Shown piece by piece: positions 6,385-8,025 of a stretch of DNA of 8,025 bases. The position numbers and the translations under genes were made by a program. Origin of the DNA: Phycisphaera sp. (GTDB taxonomy: Bacteria > Planctomycetota > Phycisphaerae > Phycisphaerales > Phycisphaeraceae); assembly GCA_029287335.1 (NCBI GenBank), contig JARFRI010000057.1:1-8025 (forward strand), read 5' to 3'. The notes under the pieces were generated by a model. That model was not told the DNA's origin. It saw nothing but the letters and a program-made list of their open reading frames with translations, and did not search any database. The stretch's first letter is position 1, and every line of letters begins with the position of its first letter.

Positions 6385-6457
6385 TGGCGACGACAGGACT
6401 CGAACCTGTGACCCGGGGCTTATGAATCCCCTGCTCTACCAACTGAGCTACGTCGCC
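6385..6457 (-). tRNA. tRNA-Met (anticodon CAT, elongator type)
   Basis: Read on the - strand, this 73-nt gene folds as a full cloverleaf. The acceptor stem is GGCGACG/CGTCGCC with discriminator A. The D arm is GCTC-AGTTGGTA-GAGC. The anticodon arm is GGGGA-TTCATAA-GCCCC, with CAT in the loop and an A-G pair closing it. The variable loop is GGGTC and the T arm is ACAGG-TTCGAGT-CCTGT. CCA is not encoded and must be added. The first base pair is a G-C Watson-Crick pair, unlike the mismatched 1-72 end of bacterial initiators, and the anticodon stem lacks the three consecutive G-C pairs next to the loop; both point to an elongator. A CAT tRNA could also be tRNA-Ile with lysidine, but the body matches elongator Met. 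Confidence 0.93.
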
Positions 6458-6475
6458 GAAGATTGAGAACGCGGC

Positions 6476-6503
6476 ATTGTAGCTGACCGCCGATCCTTGG
6501 CAA
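6476..6503 (-). promoter_or_regulatory. Sigma-70-type promoter of tRNA-Met
   Basis: On the - strand TTGCCA (6503-6498) and TACAAT (6481-6476) are separated by 16 bases, each matching the consensus hexamers at five of six positions. Transcription would start around 6469, about a dozen bases before the tRNA 5' end, which is typical of a tRNA leader. Confidence 0.75.
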
Positions 6504-6535
6504 GGGGCATGGAGTAAGAGTTGGGAGGGAGAGTT

Positions 6536-6575
6536 GAAAGTTCGGAGTAAAACTAGAGCAACCGCATGAACTTTC
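6536..6575. repeat. Inverted repeat inside a purine/pyrimidine-biased spacer
   Basis: GAAAGTTC (6536-6543) and GAACTTTC (6568-6575) are perfect inverted copies around a 24-nt spacer. Outside them the left flank (about 6501-6535) is strongly purine-rich (GGAGTAAGAGTTGGGAGGGA) and the right flank (about 6576-6620) is pyrimidine-rich (CTCTTGCTCTCAGCTCTCCC). The whole therefore looks like a much longer, decayed inverted repeat centred near 6556. It lies between the divergent tRNA and the Cys-rich protein gene. Its role is unknown; it could be a hairpin in the leader of the + strand transcript. Confidence 0.45.
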
Positions 6576-6687
6576 TCTTCCGACTCACCCTCTTGCTCTC
6601 AGCTCTCCCTACCCCTTCTGAACCCCGATCGAGCACACCTATTTTTGACCCCTATATCTGCCCGCCGCCGATACCAGTTGGCAGGGC

Positions 6688-6694
6688 AAGGAGG
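6688..6694 (+). promoter_or_regulatory. Strong Shine-Dalgarno that decides the start at 6704
   Basis: AAGGAGG, a full match to the anti-Shine-Dalgarno core, lies nine bases before ATG 6704. It is the best ribosome-binding site in the window and overrules the earlier in-frame ATG at 6566, which has none. Confidence 0.85.
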
Positions 6695-6703
6695 CCCCCC
6701 GGC

Positions 6704-7012
6704 ATGGCCAAGGAAGCAATGCTTAAGCACGGCCCGTGTCCGTTCGTCGAACAAGGCGACGGACGATGCAGTTGCCGGATGACCAAACAAACCCTCGCCC
6801 AGGCATTCGACTTCTGCCTGGGAGGCAGGCACTTTACCTGCAAAACCTACCACGCCATCAAGTGGGAACGCCAGGCCCAAAGCGATGACTCAACGACCCA
6901 GCTTCAACCCGGCACCACGGCACCAATCCCCCACCAGCCGAAACGCCATCCAGGCCACCCAATCACGCCCGCTGCGCGCCTCGGCAACGCCGACCAACAG
7001 GCCGTCGCCTAG
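6704..7012 (+). CDS. Small Cys-rich protein, possible metal or Fe-S binding
   Basis: From ATG 6704 the product is 102 residues. Residues 9-50 form a compact cysteine-rich unit HGPCPFVEQGDGRCSC...FDFCLGG..FTCKTYH, with C12, C22, C24, C38 and C46 plus nearby His. This spacing suggests a bound metal or Fe-S cluster, or a disulfide fold, though there is no signal peptide. Residues after about 57 are Gln/Thr/Pro-rich low complexity and coincide with the frame shared with the xer gene. AAGGAGG at 6688-6694 fixes the start; the frame also opens at ATG 6566, but that stretch is proline-rich and without a ribosome site. The last 128 nt overlap the start of the recombinase gene in the +1 frame, implying translational coupling or an over-long stop-less tail. 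The family is not recognised by name. Confidence 0.65.
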   Translation: MAKEAMLKHGPCPFVEQGDGRCSCRMTKQTLAQAFDFCLGGRHFTCKTYHAIKWERQAQSDDSTTQLQPGTTAPIPHQPKRHPGHPITPAARLGNADQQAVA

Positions 7013-7940
7013 CCGACCCAACCCCAACAAGACCCGCAAGCCCTCGCGCTTCGAGGCACCGGTCCGCGACTTCCTCACCTACTGCAAGGTCGAGTGCGGC
7101 TTCGCACCCGCTACCCTCGCCGCCTACGCAGGCGACATCCGCGACCTCTGGGTCGAACTGGCCCAAATGGCCTGCACCTCCTGGGAAGACCTCACCCACG
7201 AGATCATCACCGAGCACCTCAAAAACCTCCGCGACCAGCGCGGCCTCGAACTCTCCACCATCGCCCGCCACGTCGCCACCATCCGCGTCTTCTGCCGATT
7301 CACCCACACCGCTGGCACCATCGAAGACAACCCCGCCGAGTGGCTCGAACAGCCCGAGACCTGGCAAAAGCTCCCCACCGTCATGCACGACGAGCAGGTC
7401 AGACAGCTCCTGGCCGCACCCCAGCCAAGCGACGCGCTCTACCTCCGCGATGTCGCCTTGCTCGAGCTGCTCTACGCCGGCGGACTCCGCGCCTCCGAAC
7501 TCGCCGACATGGACCAAAACGCCATCCACTTCGAGCTGGGCGTCTGCCGAATCATGGGCAAGGGCAACAAAGAACGCCTGGTCCCCATCGGCCGACCCGC
7601 CCTGCGAGCCGTCCAACGCTACCTCGACGAGCTCCGACCCGACCTCGAAAAGCCCGGCGTCTCCGGCGAACGCATCTTCCTCTCCCGAACCGGCCAACCC
7701 ATCACCCGCGTCGTCGTCTGGCAGGTCGTCAAGCGCCACGCCAAACGCGCCGGCCTCAAGGACGTCCACCCCCACACCCTCCGCCACTCCTTCGCCACCC
7801 AGATGCTCGCCGGCGGGGCCGACCTCCGCGTCGTCCAGGAACTCCTGGGCCACTCCAACATCAACACCACCCAGATCTACACCCACGTCGACCGCTCCCG
7901 CCTCAAAGACGTCGTCAGCCGATTCCACCCCCGGCCGTAG
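6885..7940 (+). CDS. XerC/XerD-type tyrosine recombinase
   Basis: The protein (351 residues) is a phage-integrase-family site-specific recombinase. Residues about 56-150 are the SAM-like core-binding domain (FLTYCKVECGFAPATLAAYAGDIRDLW). Residues about 165-345 are the catalytic domain with every active-site residue: R202 in AGGLRASEL, K226 in MGKGNKERLVPIG, H297 and R300 in HPHTLRHSFATQML, H323 in LLGHSN and the nucleophile Y332 in TTQIYTHVD. This matches the XerC/XerD group that resolves chromosome dimers at dif; which of the two cannot be told from sequence alone. A typical Xer is about 300 residues; here about 55 extra N-terminal residues are basic and Ser/Pro/Asn-rich. ATG 6885 is the only ATG, GTG or TTG before the domain, but it lies 128 nt inside the Cys-rich gene and has no clear Shine-Dalgarno. 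No attachment site or integrated element is seen, favouring a housekeeping role. Confidence 0.9.
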   Translation: MTQRPSFNPAPRHQSPTSRNAIQATQSRPLRASATPTNRPSPSRPNPNKTRKPSRFEAPVRDFLTYCKVECGFAPATLAAYAGDIRDLWVELAQMACTSWEDLTHEIITEHLKNLRDQRGLELSTIARHVATIRVFCRFTHTAGTIEDNPAEWLEQPETWQKLPTVMHDEQVRQLLAAPQPSDALYLRDVALLELLYAGGLRASELADMDQNAIHFELGVCRIMGKGNKERLVPIGRPALRAVQRYLDELRPDLEKPGVSGERIFLSRTGQPITRVVVWQVVKRHAKRAGLKDVHPHTLRHSFATQMLAGGADLRVVQELLGHSNINTTQIYTHVDRSRLKDVVSRFHPRP

Positions 7941-8025
7941 CCTGCCCCAAAAAGCGCGACGATGGCACCCCCGCTCACGGCTCAAAAAGGCCGATTTATC
8001 GCAATCTTAACACACAACTCACAAT
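7941..8025. other. Intergenic end of window
   Basis: No coding region is supported here, and no convincing terminator hairpin or dif-like site was found. GC content falls towards the edge (TTTATCGCAATCTTAACAC). Confidence 0.4.

Noticed and set aside
6566..6703. Longer start for the Cys-rich protein beginning MNFLFRLTLLLSALP, like a signal peptide
   Set aside because: There is no ribosome site, part of it lies in the inverted repeat, the rest is proline-rich and unlike a protein domain, and AAGGAGG points to ATG 6704.
6385..7940. tRNA gene near a tyrosine recombinase as a sign of an integrated element
   Set aside because: The recombinase is of Xer type, no repeat of the tRNA 3' end was found in the window, and there are no phage or plasmid genes.
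6963..7985. 340-codon open frame on the - strand
   Set aside because: It is antisense to the xer catalytic domain, its composition is Gly/Val/Glu/Asp-biased as expected for the reverse of GC-rich codons, and the + strand frame has every recombinase motif.
7975..8010. dif-like site after xer (TTTATCGCAATCTTAAC)
   Set aside because: It shares only a few bases with the usual dif arms and lacks the inverted-repeat symmetry.
1..8025. CRISPR arrays, insertion sequences, retron or toxin-antitoxin structures
   Set aside because: No regularly spaced repeats, terminal inverted repeats with a transposase, reverse transcriptase motif or recognisable toxin pair was seen on either strand.

Overview
The window looks like a piece of chromosome from a GC-rich planctomycete, probably of the class Phycisphaerae. 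The main clue is the N-terminal zinc ribbon of the first complete gene (CMDCGYRLVGLNEPICPECGRAF). This C-x2-CGY-x-L-x-GL...CPECGR-x-F form is, from memory, very common in membrane proteins of that group. High GC, GC-rich third codon positions and ATGA start/stop overlaps fit a free-living bacterium. No phage, plasmid, IS or CRISPR structure is visible.

Layout. (1) Positions 1-161: the last 34 codons of an unidentified + strand gene, then a strong terminator-like hairpin. (2) 206-3070, + strand: a compact run of six genes. They are a zinc-ribbon/multi-pass membrane protein with a C-terminal SRPBCC-like domain, a stand-alone SRPBCC-like protein, a DCC-family (DUF393) thiol-disulfide protein, two tandem paralogous two-TM mini-proteins, and another small two-TM protein. 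The last three are visibly AT-richer than the rest. (3) 3017-6179, - strand, read right to left: a single-pass membrane-anchored protein of unknown function, an HPt phosphotransfer protein, an M16-family protein whose zinc site is degenerate, and a stand-alone CoaB (phosphopantothenate-cysteine ligase). The coaB end overlaps the end of the + strand operon by 54 nt. (4) 6357-6503, - strand: an elongator tRNA-Met(CAT) with its own promoter and intrinsic terminator. (5) 6704-7940, + strand: a small Cys-rich protein with an excellent Shine-Dalgarno, overlapping by 128 nt a XerC/D-type tyrosine recombinase with all catalytic residues and an unusual basic, Pro-rich N-terminal extension.

How they fit together. 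CoaB (coenzyme A synthesis), tRNA-Met and the Xer recombinase (probably chromosome-dimer resolution) are housekeeping functions. The + strand operon is the least explained part. Its two SRPBCC-like domains, one membrane-tethered and one soluble, are translationally coupled to each other and to a DCC redox protein, with mini membrane proteins behind them. That suggests a membrane-associated lipid, cofactor or redox module, but no substrate can be read from the sequence. The HPt protein implies a histidine-kinase phosphorelay whose other members lie outside the window. The M16 protein implies a catalytic HxxEH partner elsewhere. Nothing here proves a new defence or mobile system; the best candidates for novelty are the operon at 206-3070 and the overlapping Cys-rich/xer pair.
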